Source: Saccharopolyspora shandongensis
GTDB lineage: Bacteria; Actinomycetota; Actinomycetes; Mycobacteriales; Pseudonocardiaceae
Assembly: GCF_900106995.1 (NCBI RefSeq)
Contig: NZ_FNOK01000041.1
Span: 1 to 64,000, forward strand
Direction: 5' to 3'
Length of the DNA: 64,000 nt
The position numbers and the translations under genes were made by a program. Of this stretch, positions 33,178 to 42,133 are shown one piece after another. The notes under the pieces were generated by a model. The model did not search any database, was not told where the DNA came from, and saw only the letters and a list, made by a program, of their open reading frames with translations. Positions within the stretch are counted from its first letter, which is position 1. Every line of letters begins with the position of its first letter.

Positions 33178-34854
33178 TCACCGCGCAGCGGCTCGGGCGG
33201 TGTCCCGCAGTTCGCGGCGCAGGATCTTGCCGGTCGCGGTCTTGGGCAGCTCGTCGAGGATCTCGATGCTGCGCGGGTACTTGTACGCGGCGAGCTGCCG
33301 CTTGCAGTGGGCCACGAGCTCCTCGGCGGTGGCCGACGCGCCCGCGCTCAGGCTGACGTAGGCCTTGACCGTCTCGCCCCGGTAGGAGTCCGGCACGCCG
33401 ACGACGGCGACCTCCCGCACCGCGGGGTGTCCGTAGAGGACGTCCTCCACCTCGCGCGGCCAGACCTTGAAGCCGGAGGCGTTGATCATGTCCTTCTTGC
33501 GGTCCACGACGTAGAACCAGCCCTGCGCGTCCATGAACCCGACGTCGCCGGTGTGCAACCGGCCGCCGCGGATGCCCGCCGCGGTCTCCTCGGGCTTGTT
33601 CCAGTAGGACGGCACCACCATGGGCCCGTCGACGACGATCTCGCCGACCTCGCCGACCGGCAGGTCCTGCCCGGCGTCGTCGACGATGCGCAGCACGGTG
33701 TTGTAGGTGGGCACGCCGACGCTGAGCGTGCCCGACTCCTCGTCGACCGGCGCCTCCAGGTGCGCGGGCACCGACGTCGCCGTCGCGGTCGTCTCGGTCA
33801 GGCCGTAGCCGTTGCGGATGTAGTGGCCGTACCGCGCGCGGAAGTCCTCGACGACCGCCGACGGCAGCGGCGCGCCGCCGGAATACACCAGCTCCAGCGA
33901 GGAGAAGTGGTCGGCGGTCACGTCCGGGTGGTTCATCAGGGCCATGTACGCGGTGGACGGGCCGACCATGTAGCAGGGCCGGTGCTCGGCCAGCGCGTCG
34001 AGCACCACGCCGGGCTCGAAGCGGTACACCAGGTCGAGCTGCCTGCCCAGCGCCAGCGCGGCGCCGAGCTCGCAGACCAGGCCGGTGATGTGGAACAGCG
34101 GCGCGAGCCCGAAGATCCCGTTGCCGCCGAGCTTCTCGACGCGGATCCGCATGCCTTCGGCGTTGAACACGACGTTGCCGTGCGTGTTGGTGGCGCCCTT
34201 GGGCACGCCGCTGGTCCCCGAGGTGTAGACGAGCAGCGCGACGTCCGAGCTCGACAGCTCGACCTCCGGCGGCCGCCGGCCGGCGTGCGCCCGCGCGACC
34301 GCCAGCAGGTCCGCGCAGCCGGCGGCCGGGCGGCGTTCGAGCTCGGCGAACAGCCGCGGGTCGTGGCGGGTCTGCAGGTCGAGCTCGCTGGTGGTGATCG
34401 CGACCCGCACCCCGGCGGGGCCGGCGAGCTCGCCGAGGACGTCGTGCCAGCCCTGCTCGGAGGAGACGACCGCGGCCGGCCGCGCGTCGGCGAGGATCTT
34501 GGTCAGCTCGCGGCTCCGGTACATCGGGTTGAGCGGCACCACGATCGCGCCGGCCTTCCAGCCGGCCAGCAGCGCGATCGCGAACTGCGGCACGTTCTGC
34601 AGGTACAGCGCCACCCGGTCGCCCGGGCCGACGCCCTGTTCGACGAGGTGGCACGCCAGGCCGTCGCTGAGCTCGTCGAGTTCCCGGTAGCTGAGCCTGC
34701 CGTCGAAGTAGGTGATGGCCACGCGATCCGGATGGTCCCGGCGGGCCGCGGCGAACAGTTCGAGCAGGGTGCCCATCCGCGGCTCGAACGCTGCGGGCAC
34801 ATCGCCGTTGTAGAGCGCCAGCCAAGGCCGTTCGTCGTACGCGCTGCCCAACAC
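33178..34854 (-). CDS. class I adenylate-forming acyl-CoA ligase (FadD type)
   Basis: 558 residues, activating a carboxylic acid to its CoA thioester through an acyl-AMP. Core motifs in order: P-loop LLVYTSGTSGVPKGA, GGAPL, NGYGLTETTA, LHTGDVG, DRKKDMINASGFKVWPREVED and the catalytic Lys in PKTATGKILRREL. GTG 34854-34852 follows GGAGGTG. A palindrome ACCGAC-CA-GTCGGT is 18 bases upstream. Together with the TetR and two SDR genes it forms a lipid-degradation operon; substrate chain length cannot be judged. Confidence 0.9.
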   Translation of the reverse strand: MLGSAYDERPWLALYNGDVPAAFEPRMGTLLELFAAARRDHPDRVAITYFDGRLSYRELDELSDGLACHLVEQGVGPGDRVALYLQNVPQFAIALLAGWKAGAIVVPLNPMYRSRELTKILADARPAAVVSSEQGWHDVLGELAGPAGVRVAITTSELDLQTRHDPRLFAELERRPAAGCADLLAVARAHAGRRPPEVELSSSDVALLVYTSGTSGVPKGATNTHGNVVFNAEGMRIRVEKLGGNGIFGLAPLFHITGLVCELGAALALGRQLDLVYRFEPGVVLDALAEHRPCYMVGPSTAYMALMNHPDVTADHFSSLELVYSGGAPLPSAVVEDFRARYGHYIRNGYGLTETTATATSVPAHLEAPVDEESGTLSVGVPTYNTVLRIVDDAGQDLPVGEVGEIVVDGPMVVPSYWNKPEETAAGIRGGRLHTGDVGFMDAQGWFYVVDRKKDMINASGFKVWPREVEDVLYGHPAVREVAVVGVPDSYRGETVKAYVSLSAGASATAEELVAHCKRQLAAYKYPRSIEILDELPKTATGKILRRELRDTARAAAR

Positions 34855-34871
34855 GCCACCTCCACGTTGAG

Positions 34872-34886
34872 ACCGACCAGTCGGTA
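34872..34886. promoter_or_regulatory. operator-like palindrome ahead of the acyl-CoA ligase operon
   Basis: ACCGAC-CA-GTCGGT followed by A, 18 bases before the ligase start. Read on the minus strand it matches 13 of 15 bases of the site at 20270-20285. Suggests both operons answer to one TetR regulator. Confidence 0.65.
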
Positions 34887-34992
34887 CGTCCAGTCAACGG
34901 CCCGCGCCCCGTCTCGTCAACCCTCGGCGGCATGCCGTGCTCCGACCGGCGCAACTCCCGCGTCGCAACCTCGCCAAAACCTTGACCGGACA

Positions 34993-35008
34993 ACTGGTCC
35001 AGTCCATT
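34993..35008 (+). promoter_or_regulatory. putative DasR-responsive element (dre)
   Basis: ACTGGTCCAGTCCATT matches 13 of 16 bases of the streptomycete dre consensus ACTGGTCTAGACCACT and lies 42 bases before the chitinase start. DasR represses chitin genes until glucosamine phosphates release it. The match is from memory of the consensus; the link to DasR is by analogy. Confidence 0.6.
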
Positions 35009-35049
35009 TTTCGAGGACATCATCCGGCTCTCACCCCACGGAGGCCCGC

Positions 35050-36030
35050 ATGACCAGACGACTGGCCGCGCTCGCCGCGGCCGCCCTCGCCACCGCACTC
35101 GCGTTCGCACCGGCCGGCTCCGCCGCCACCCCGGAGGCAGTGCCCAACCACCACCTCACCGGGTACTGGCAGAACTTCGTCAACGGCGCCAAGCCGCTGA
35201 AGATCAGCGACATCTCGGCGAACTACGACGTCATCGCACTGGCCTTCGGCAACGCCGATCCGGCCAAACCCGGTGCGGTCACCTTCAATGTCGACCCTGA
35301 GCTGTCCAGCGCACTCGGCGGCTACACGGACGAGCAACTCAAAGCTGACATCGCCGCGAAGAAGGCCGAGGGCAAGTCGTTCGCGCTGTCCATCGGCGGC
35401 GAAAGGGGAAACGTCGATCTGGGTAGCGAAGCGAACGTCGCAAATTTCGTCGACTCTGTTGGAAAAATTTTAACCGATTACGGAATCAATGGGTTAGATA
35501 TTGACTTGGAGCACGGCCTCAACGTCGCCAACACGACCAGCGCGATCCGCCAGCTGCGCGAACGCGTCGGCGACGGATTCGTGCTCACCATGGCGCCGCA
35601 GACCCTCGACGTGCAGCCCGGCGGCTCCTACCTGCAGCTCATCGAGAACGTCAAGGACATCCTCACCGTCGTGCACACCCAGTACTACAACTCGGGCTCG
35701 ATGAACGGCTGCGACGGCCAGGTCTACAGCCAGGGCTCGGTCGACTTCATCACCGCACAGGCGTGCACCCTGCTGCAGACGCTGCGCCCGGACCAGGTTT
35801 CACTGGGCCTACCGGCGACCGCCTCGGCGGCCGGTAGCGGGTACGTCGATCCATCGATCGTCAACAACGCGCTGAGCTGCCTGGCCGCCGGCACCGACTG
35901 CGGCCAGTACACCCCGGACCAGCCGCGCCCCGAGATCGGCGGCGTGATGACCTGGTCGATCAACTGGGACGCCAGCAGCGGCAACGCTTTCTCCGATCCG
36001 GTTCGGACCCATTTGGACAGCCTGCCGTAG
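35050..36030 (+). CDS. secreted GH18 chitinase
   Basis: 326 residues from ATG 35050 (GGAGG nine bases before). Residues 1-25 are a signal peptide. HLTGYWQNFVNG opens the glycoside hydrolase 18 barrel, SFALSIGGERG is the substrate strand, and the catalytic motif is NGLDIDLE with Glu154 as acid and Asp152 next; the first Asp of DxxDxDxE is Asn147. TMAPQTLDV and VMTWSINWD complete the barrel. No chitin-binding domain is present. Two TTA leucine codons (35470, 35494) and an AT-rich patch cover the active site. A long hairpin follows the gene. Confidence 0.9.
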   Translation: MTRRLAALAAAALATALAFAPAGSAATPEAVPNHHLTGYWQNFVNGAKPLKISDISANYDVIALAFGNADPAKPGAVTFNVDPELSSALGGYTDEQLKADIAAKKAEGKSFALSIGGERGNVDLGSEANVANFVDSVGKILTDYGINGLDIDLEHGLNVANTTSAIRQLRERVGDGFVLTMAPQTLDVQPGGSYLQLIENVKDILTVVHTQYYNSGSMNGCDGQVYSQGSVDFITAQACTLLQTLRPDQVSLGLPATASAAGSGYVDPSIVNNALSCLAAGTDCGQYTPDQPRPEIGGVMTWSINWDASSGNAFSDPVRTHLDSLP

Positions 36031-36038
36031 CCGAGTCC

Positions 36039-36096
36039 GACTCCGGTCGGGGTCTTCAGATCCACGATCACGCCAAAGAACACCCCGACCGGAGTC
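36039..36096 (+). terminator. long terminator hairpin after the chitinase gene
   Basis: GACTCCGGTCGGGGT pairs perfectly with ACCCCGACCGGAGTC over 15 positions, with a 28-base loop, starting nine bases past the stop codon. Confidence 0.75.
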
Positions 36097-36200
36097 AGCA
36101 GATCGTCACGTTGCGCAATCCACCTGCTACGACAAGTGATATTTGGCACCGGGCGCACGTTCGCGCACACATTTCCCGAATCCCGCGCTACCCTGGAGTC

Positions 36201-36785
36201 ATGTCAGCCGCGCTGGAGACCGTGTTGGCACGAGCCGGTTTAAAGGTCACCGCCAACGAATTCCTGACCCTGGTCGAGGACGCCGCGAAGAAGCTCACCT
36301 CGCCGCAGGTGGACCCGGGCGCGCACTTCACCGAGACGGAGCGACGTGCGCTCACCGAAGCAGGCCTGGACCTGACGCCGCTGAGCGACTCCGAAGTCGA
36401 CGCCCGGGCGCGGACCGTCGCCGAGCAGGCGGTGCTGCGCGACACCGCGCTCTCGGTCAACCAGGCCGCGGACCGCGTGGGAGTGGACAGCAGCCGGATC
36501 CGCCACCGCATCAGCGAACGACGGCTGATCGGGTGGAAGGACCGCGGCGGATGGCGGCTGCCCGCGTGGCAGTTCAGCGACACCGACGTGCTGCCCGGCC
36601 TGGACGCCGTGCTCGCGCTGATGCCCGCCGACCAGCCGGCGCTCGTGCTGGCCAACTTCATGACCACGCCGCAGGAGGACCTCGAAATCGGGGACCGGCC
36701 GGCGAGCCCGCGCGAGTGGCTGCTGGCCGGCGGCGATCCGCAGCGGGTCGCCGAGCTCGCCGCCACCATCGGCACCCCGGCCTGA
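36201..36785 (+). CDS. Xre/MbcA-type antitoxin
   Basis: 194 residues from ATG 36201. The middle holds a DNA-binding helix-turn-helix (SVNQAADRVGVDSSRIRHRISERRLIGWKDRGGWRLP). The C-terminus (LANFMTTPQEDLEIGDRPASPREWLLAGGDPQRVAELAA) is the antitoxin/toxin-binding domain that pairs with RES toxins. The RES gene follows after 40 bases. The first 60 residues are extra helical sequence. It should bind and silence the toxin and repress the pair. Confidence 0.82.
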   Translation: MSAALETVLARAGLKVTANEFLTLVEDAAKKLTSPQVDPGAHFTETERRALTEAGLDLTPLSDSEVDARARTVAEQAVLRDTALSVNQAADRVGVDSSRIRHRISERRLIGWKDRGGWRLPAWQFSDTDVLPGLDAVLALMPADQPALVLANFMTTPQEDLEIGDRPASPREWLLAGGDPQRVAELAATIGTPA

Positions 36786-36825
36786 GCGCACTCCCCAACC
36801 TTCGAGACCCCAACCCAGGACCTCC

Positions 36826-37482
36826 ATGGCACGGCTACCACAGCCGCCTGCGCCCGCTGCGCTGCAGGCGATGCTCCGGCGGACCGAAGACGTGATCGCG
36901 GTCCCCGCGGGCACTCGCCTCGTGCGCGTGTTCACCTCCGGGGGCAACCACCCGCAGCAGTGGAACAGCTTCCGCTACGCCGGCCCGCTGCCGCACGCCC
37001 GGTTCGACCCGCACCTGCCCAACACCCAGGGCGGCCCGACGGTCACCCGGGAGCACGGCGTGCTGTACTTCTCGCTGTCGGTGCAGACCTGCATCGCCGA
37101 GGTCTACCAGGCGACCTCCACAGTGGATCGCCGGACGCGCAGCCCGCACCTGGTGCTGTTCCGTCCACGTCGGACGCTCCGGCTGCTGGACCTGACCGGC
37201 CTGTGGCCCACCCGGGCCGGGGCCTCGCAGGCGATCAGCAGCGGCCCCAAACTCCGCACCCAGGCGTGGGCCCGCGGCATCCGCGCGGCCTACCCGGAAC
37301 TCGACGGCCTCTGGTACCGGTCCTCGATGGACGCGGGGAACCCGTCGCTGTGCCTGTGGGACCCGCCGGCGGCAACGGCGCTCCCGGATTCCCCGGACGT
37401 CCTGTTGCCCCTGAGCCACCCGGGACTGGACGTCCCACTGGGACGAGTCTGCAAAGAACTGAGCTACACCCTGCTCGACTGA
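36826..37482 (+). CDS. RES domain toxin (NAD+-degrading type)
   Basis: 218 residues. Conserved RES residues are visible: the Arg in TRLVRVF, the Asn/Arg stretch QQWNSFRYAG, VLYFSLSVQTCIAEVYQ with its Glu and Tyr, and DGLWYRSSMDAG toward the C-terminus. RES toxins of the MbcT type split NAD+. Start is ATG 36826. Partner is the Xre-type gene upstream. A family 1 repeat in the opposite direction begins about 70 bases past its stop. Confidence 0.85.
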   Translation: MARLPQPPAPAALQAMLRRTEDVIAVPAGTRLVRVFTSGGNHPQQWNSFRYAGPLPHARFDPHLPNTQGGPTVTREHGVLYFSLSVQTCIAEVYQATSTVDRRTRSPHLVLFRPRRTLRLLDLTGLWPTRAGASQAISSGPKLRTQAWARGIRAAYPELDGLWYRSSMDAGNPSLCLWDPPAATALPDSPDVLLPLSHPGLDVPLGRVCKELSYTLLD

Positions 37483-37551
37483 CCCATGTGCGTTTTGTTG
37501 CCATAGCGGCTGTTTTGAATGTGGTGACCTGCGGTGCGGTAGGGCGGGTTG

Positions 37552-37766
37552 TTGTCTTTGAAGCGGCGCAGCCGCTTAGCCCACCCTCGCAACTTGCACC
37601 GCCGCGGGTTCACGGCGCCCACCCCTCCGGGGTTCTCCCAGCGAGGACAGCCCCGACGTGGTGAATTGGTCATTCATGATGTCGGGGATCCCACAGCGAG
37701 AAGACCGCAGCAACTCCCGCAGGGGGCCGCCACCCGCACCGCCACGCAAAACGAGCCTGGAAACAA
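37552..37766 (-). repeat. dispersed structured repeat, family 1, copy 4 (minus orientation)
   Basis: Read on the minus strand: TTTCCAGGCTCGTTTTGCGT, then TGCGGGTGGCGG, central hairpin CCCCGAC/GTCGGGG with inner TGAAT/ATTCA, an extra small hairpin ACCCC-GGA-GGGGT, GTGAACCCGCGGCGG, and the end hairpin AAGCGGC-TGC-GCCGCTT (37561-37577). It starts about 50 bases after the TerC stop, in the sense of that gene. Confidence 0.85.
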
Positions 37767-37816
37767 ACCAAGTGCCCGGAGTTCTCATGTGGAACTCCGG
37801 GCACTCGTGTTTCAGG

Positions 37817-38845
37817 TCAGGCGTTTTCGGCCGGTTCCTGTTGCTGCGACTCGGTGTCCTTCTTCGACTTCGCCAGGCTGGCCCAGGTGGTGATGCCCAG
37901 GACCACGATGATGAAGGCCAGCGACATCCAGTTGGTGATCTCCAGCCACTCCGGCACCAGGTGGTACTCGTGGAACGCGTGCAGGATCAGCTTGATGCCG
38001 ATGAACCCGAGGATCACCGCCAGGCCCACCGACAGGTAGATCAGCTTGTCCACCAGGCCGCCGAGCAGGAAGTACAGCTGCCGCAGCCCCATCAGGGCGA
38101 AAGCGTTGGCGGCGAAGACCAGGAACGGGTCCTGGGTGATGCCGAAGATCGCCGGGATCGAGTCCACCGCGAACAGCAGGTCGGCGCTGCCGATCGCGAC
38201 GATCACCACGAACATCGGCGTCAGGAGGCGCTTGCCGTCGATCTTCACGGTCGACTTGGCGCCGTGGTAGTCGTCGGTCACCGGGAACAGCTTGCGGACC
38301 CAGCGGACGACCGCGTTTTCCTTGTACTCCTCGTCCTCGTCCTTCTTGCGGACCATGCTGACCGCGGTCCAGATCAGGAACGCGCCGAAGATGAAGAAGA
38401 CCCAGACGAACTTGGCGATCAGCGCAGCGCCGACCGCGATGAAGATGCCGCGCATCACCAGCGCCAGCAGGATGCCGATCAGCAGCACCCGGTGCTGGTG
38501 GATGGACGGCACCGCGAAACTGGACATGATCACCATGAAGATGAACAGGTTGTCCACGCTCAGCGAGTACTCGGTGATGTAACCGGTGAAGTATTCGATC
38601 GCGAAGTGGGAGTCCCCGAACACCCAGACGCCGATCCCGAACAGGATCGCGCAACCGACGTAGAACACGACCCACTTGGCCGCTTCACCGGTGGTGACCT
38701 CGTGCGGCTTGCGGTCCACGATCACGAGGTCGAGCAGGAGCAGCAGGGCGAGGCCGCCGAGCGTGGCCGCCCAGATCCACCAGGGAACGTCCAGTCGATC
38801 GACTGCGGGCTGTGCCTGTTGGGCCAGCAACGTCACGGCACCCAT
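37817..38845 (-). CDS. TerC family integral membrane protein
   Basis: 342 residues with about nine transmembrane helices. EYSLSVDNLFIFMVIMSSFAVP and SADLLFAVDSIPAIFGITQDPFLVFAANAFALMGLRQLYFLL are the two TerC repeats, each with the conserved Asp-Asn or Asp-Ser-Ile-Pro motif. Members export Mn2+ or load exported metalloenzymes with it. Start ATG 38845-38843 follows GGAGGTG. The leader carries a likely yybP-ykoY riboswitch, matching this role. Confidence 0.9.
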   Translation of the reverse strand: MGAVTLLAQQAQPAVDRLDVPWWIWAATLGGLALLLLLDLVIVDRKPHEVTTGEAAKWVVFYVGCAILFGIGVWVFGDSHFAIEYFTGYITEYSLSVDNLFIFMVIMSSFAVPSIHQHRVLLIGILLALVMRGIFIAVGAALIAKFVWVFFIFGAFLIWTAVSMVRKKDEDEEYKENAVVRWVRKLFPVTDDYHGAKSTVKIDGKRLLTPMFVVIVAIGSADLLFAVDSIPAIFGITQDPFLVFAANAFALMGLRQLYFLLGGLVDKLIYLSVGLAVILGFIGIKLILHAFHEYHLVPEWLEITNWMSLAFIIVVLGITTWASLAKSKKDTESQQQEPAENA

Positions 38846-38857
38846 TCATCACCTCCG

Positions 38858-38980
38858 GTTCAGGGCATGCGCCAGGGACCGGAGGTCTCTTCCACCGGCC
38901 TTCGGCCGGTCGACGGCACCGGGCTTGTCAGAGCAAGTTCCGTGATGACGACACCGCCGCGAAGGAATACTCCCCTCCAC
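38858..38980 (-). ncRNA. putative yybP-ykoY manganese riboswitch
   Basis: On the minus strand the TerC leader holds GGGGAGTA (38968-38975), then TGTCGTCATCACGGA, a GACCGGCCGAAGGCCGGT stem and a CCGGAGGT-like segment near the start codon. These match the invariant L1 GGGGAGUA and the GUCGUCA-type L3 region of the yybP-ykoY class, which sits ahead of many TerC genes. The boundaries are approximate and the pairing was not modelled. Binding of Mn2+ would switch TerC on. Confidence 0.5.
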
Positions 38981-39322
38981 TTGCCAAGATTGTCACTTAT
39001 GCGTGGGTCCGCACACCACCCCGGGGCCGCACAAGCAACGAACATCACGTGGCGAACCGTACGGGCGACCGTCCAAGGCGGCAACGGGAGCAAACCGGGC
39101 ATCACACCGACGGCCGCACCGAGATCATTGCGTCTCACCCGATCATCGCTATGATCACCACCGCCCGGTCCCACCGGGACCGCACGCGGGGATGCGGAGG
39201 CGACCTCTGCGGCCGGCACGACGACGTGTCCGGTTGCTGTTTGGTCTCTGGTTCATAGCGTCTTGCCTTCGCCCCCGTCTGGAACGAATCTGGTGCCGTC
39301 GTCTTCACCTAATGTCGAATGC
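38981..39322. other. intergenic region, no gene seen
   Basis: Between TerC and the hydrolase-ABC gene. It holds the promoter of the TerC transcript (AT-rich near 38985-39000) and no supported coding sequence. The long frame of the next gene extends back to a TTG at 39263, but coding character is poor before 39323. Confidence 0.4.
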
Positions 39323-42133
39323 GTGTCCGCCTCCCCCCGTCGCCGCAAGGGCCTCGCGCTGATAGCCCTTACCTGCGTTGCTCTCGTGGTGTTCGGTGCT
39401 TTCCTGTGGTCCGGCGATGAGAAACCGGCCGCCGCGCCGGAAGCGCCCCGGGAGGCACTGCTGGACGTGCTCGACGGCCCCGGCGCGAACGAGCGGGTGC
39501 AGATCGACGTCACGCTGTTCGCCCCGGCGGACACCCCGGCGCCGGCGATCCTGCTCGCGCACGGCTTCGGCGGCAGCAAGGACGACACCGCGGCGCAGGC
39601 GCAGGAGCTGGCGCAGCGCGGGTTCACCGTGCTCACCTATTCCTCCCGCGGTTTCGGCCGCAGCACAGGGAAAATCGCGCTGAACTACCCCGACTACGAG
39701 GTGACCGACGCCCGCCAGCTGCTGGACTGGCTGGCCCGCCAGCCGGAGGTGCTGCGCGACGGCGAGGGCGATCCGAGGGTCGGCGTCACCGGCGGCTCCT
39801 ACGGCGGCGCGCTGAGCCTGCTGCTGGCCGGCACCGACCGGCGGGTCGACGCGATCGCGCCGGTGATGACCTACAACGACCTCGGCCAGGCATTGCTGCC
39901 CAACTCCGCCTCGCGGGACCAGATCGACGGCAGCACCCCGGCCCGCAGCGCCGCGACCGCCCAGGGCGTGTTCAAGCAGGCGTGGGCGGGCCTGCTGTTC
40001 TCGGCGGGGAGCTCGCCGGAACGCCGCGCCGAGGACCCGCCGCAGGCCCCGCCGTCCGACGGCGCCTCGGCCACGCCGACCGGGCAGCCGCTGACCTGCG
40101 GGAGCTTCACCGAGCAGGTGTGCGCGGCCTACACCGAGGTGGCGCAGACCGGCCGCGCCGGGCAGGCGACGCTGGAGCTGCTCGACCGCGTCTCCCCCAA
40201 GTCCGTCACCGCCCGCATCAAGGTGCCGACGCTGCTGGTGCAGGGCGAGCGGGACACCCTGTTCGGCCTCGACCAGGCCGACGCCAACGCCCGCCAGATC
40301 TCCGCCGCCGGGGGCAAGGTCAAGACCATCTGGTTCGCCGGCGGCCACGACGGCGCCTCACCGGACGCGGCGCTGCGGGGACGCATCGCGGACTGGTTCG
40401 CCTTCCACCTCGGCGGGGTGCCGCCGGTGCCCGATCCCGGCACCGCCTTCGAGTACGACATCGCCGGGCGGCCGCAGCGCAACGGCGAGATCCCGGTGCG
40501 CACCGTGTCGGCCCCCGCCTACCCGGGCGTGCAAGCCGAACGCACGCCGCGTTTCGCACTGCAGCTGCACGGCGCGGTCACGCAGGTGGTCAACCCGCCG
40601 GGCGGCAGCCCGGCCGCGACCAGCTCGCTGCCCGGCGCCGGCGAGGTGCTCGACGCCGCGGGCAGCCTCGGCCGCTCGCTGGCGCGCGACCTGCCCGGCC
40701 AGGTGGCGGTGTTCCGCACCGATCCGCTGGACAGCCAGCTGCTGATCTCCGGCACGGCGCAGACCCGGCTTTCGGTGGCGTCGGTGCCCGGCCAGCCCGC
40801 GACCGGGGACGCGGTGCTGTTCACCAAGCTCTACGACGTCGGCCCGGACCAGCAGCGCAGCCTGATCGGCAACGCCGTGTCGCCGCTGCACGTGACCGGC
40901 CTGCCGGCGGACGGCACGCCGGTCGAGATGGACGTGGCGCTGCCGGGCGTCGTGCACCCGCTGGAGACCGGTCACCGGCTGGAGCTGGCGGTGGCCACCA
41001 CCGACCAGGCCTACGCGGTGCCGCGGGAACCGGCGGTGCACCGCATCGGCCTGGCCGGCGACGGCTCGGTGTCGATCCCGTCGGTGCGCGGCGAGACCAC
41101 GACCGGCAACTCGATACCGGTGGCGCCGCTGGTCGGCATCGGCGTCGTTATCGCGGCGGCGCTGGCGGCGTGGGTGATCTCGCTGATCCGGCGCAAGAGC
41201 ACCGACGACGTCGACCAGCTGCTGACCGATACGCCGCTGCTGATCGCCGGGCTGACCAAGTCGTACCCGGAGAAGCCCGCCGCGGTCGAGGACCTGTCCA
41301 TCCGCGTCGAGCGCGGCCAGATCGTCGGGCTGCTCGGCCCCAACGGGGCGGGCAAGACGACCACGCTGCGGATGCTGCTGGGGCTGCTCAAGCCGAGTTC
41401 CGGGCAGATCCGGGTGTTCGGCCACCGGGTGGTCGGCGGGGCTCCGGTGCTGTCCCGGGTGGGTTCGCTGGTGGAGACGCCGGGCTTCCTGCCGCACCTG
41501 TCCGGCCTGGACAACCTGCGGTACTACTGGGCGGCGACCGGGCGGCCGATGCTGCAGGCCCGCTTCGACGAGGTGCTGCAGATCGCCGGTCTCGGCACGG
41601 CGGCCCGCCGTCCTGTCCGCACCTACAGCCAGGGCATGAAGCAGCGGCTGGCGATCGCGCAGGCGATGTTGGGGCTGCCGGAGCTGCTGGTGCTCGACGA
41701 ACCGACCAACGGGCTGGACCCGCCGCAGATCCACCAGATGCGCGAGATCCTGCGCCGCTACGCGACCACCGGCCGCACCGTCCTGGTGTCCAGCCACCTG
41801 CTCGCCGAGGTCGAGCAGACCTGCACGCACGTGGTGGTCATGCACGACGGCCGGCTGGTGGCGGCGGGCAGCGTGGCCGACATCGTGTCGGTCAACGGCG
41901 AGGCGACGTTCCGCGTCGACCAGCCGGAACAGGCCGCCGAGGCGCTGTGCACCATCGAAGGGCTCGGCCCGGTGGAGACCGACGGCGACCTGGTGCACGC
42001 CAACCTCGCCGGGCACTCGACCGCGGTGGCGGTGAACGTGCTGGTCGCCTCCGGGATCGGAGTGCACCAGGTGGGGCCGCGACGGCGGCTGGAGGACGCT
42101 TTCTTGCAGCTGGTCGGGGAGGATCAACGGTGA
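39323..42133 (+). CDS. alpha/beta hydrolase (CocE/PepX type) fused to an ABC transporter ATPase
   Basis: 936 residues from GTG 39323 (TTG 39263 would add 20). A membrane anchor (GLALIALTCVALVVFGAFLW) leads to an extracytoplasmic hydrolase: ILLAHGFGGSKDD, nucleophile VGVTGGSYGGALSL and C-terminal His in FAGGHDGAS, then a jelly-roll domain. A second helix (VAPLVGIGVVIAAALAAWVISLI) returns to the cytoplasm and joins a full ABC ATPase: Walker A LLGPNGAGKTTT, signature TYSQGMKQRLA, Walker B LLVLDEPTNGLDP. The permease gene overlaps by four bases. The hydrolase may release or modify what the ABC module moves. Confidence 0.88.
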   Translation: MSASPRRRKGLALIALTCVALVVFGAFLWSGDEKPAAAPEAPREALLDVLDGPGANERVQIDVTLFAPADTPAPAILLAHGFGGSKDDTAAQAQELAQRGFTVLTYSSRGFGRSTGKIALNYPDYEVTDARQLLDWLARQPEVLRDGEGDPRVGVTGGSYGGALSLLLAGTDRRVDAIAPVMTYNDLGQALLPNSASRDQIDGSTPARSAATAQGVFKQAWAGLLFSAGSSPERRAEDPPQAPPSDGASATPTGQPLTCGSFTEQVCAAYTEVAQTGRAGQATLELLDRVSPKSVTARIKVPTLLVQGERDTLFGLDQADANARQISAAGGKVKTIWFAGGHDGASPDAALRGRIADWFAFHLGGVPPVPDPGTAFEYDIAGRPQRNGEIPVRTVSAPAYPGVQAERTPRFALQLHGAVTQVVNPPGGSPAATSSLPGAGEVLDAAGSLGRSLARDLPGQVAVFRTDPLDSQLLISGTAQTRLSVASVPGQPATGDAVLFTKLYDVGPDQQRSLIGNAVSPLHVTGLPADGTPVEMDVALPGVVHPLETGHRLELAVATTDQAYAVPREPAVHRIGLAGDGSVSIPSVRGETTTGNSIPVAPLVGIGVVIAAALAAWVISLIRRKSTDDVDQLLTDTPLLIAGLTKSYPEKPAAVEDLSIRVERGQIVGLLGPNGAGKTTTLRMLLGLLKPSSGQIRVFGHRVVGGAPVLSRVGSLVETPGFLPHLSGLDNLRYYWAATGRPMLQARFDEVLQIAGLGTAARRPVRTYSQGMKQRLAIAQAMLGLPELLVLDEPTNGLDPPQIHQMREILRRYATTGRTVLVSSHLLAEVEQTCTHVVVMHDGRLVAAGSVADIVSVNGEATFRVDQPEQAAEALCTIEGLGPVETDGDLVHANLAGHSTAVAVNVLVASGIGVHQVGPRRRLEDAFLQLVGEDQR

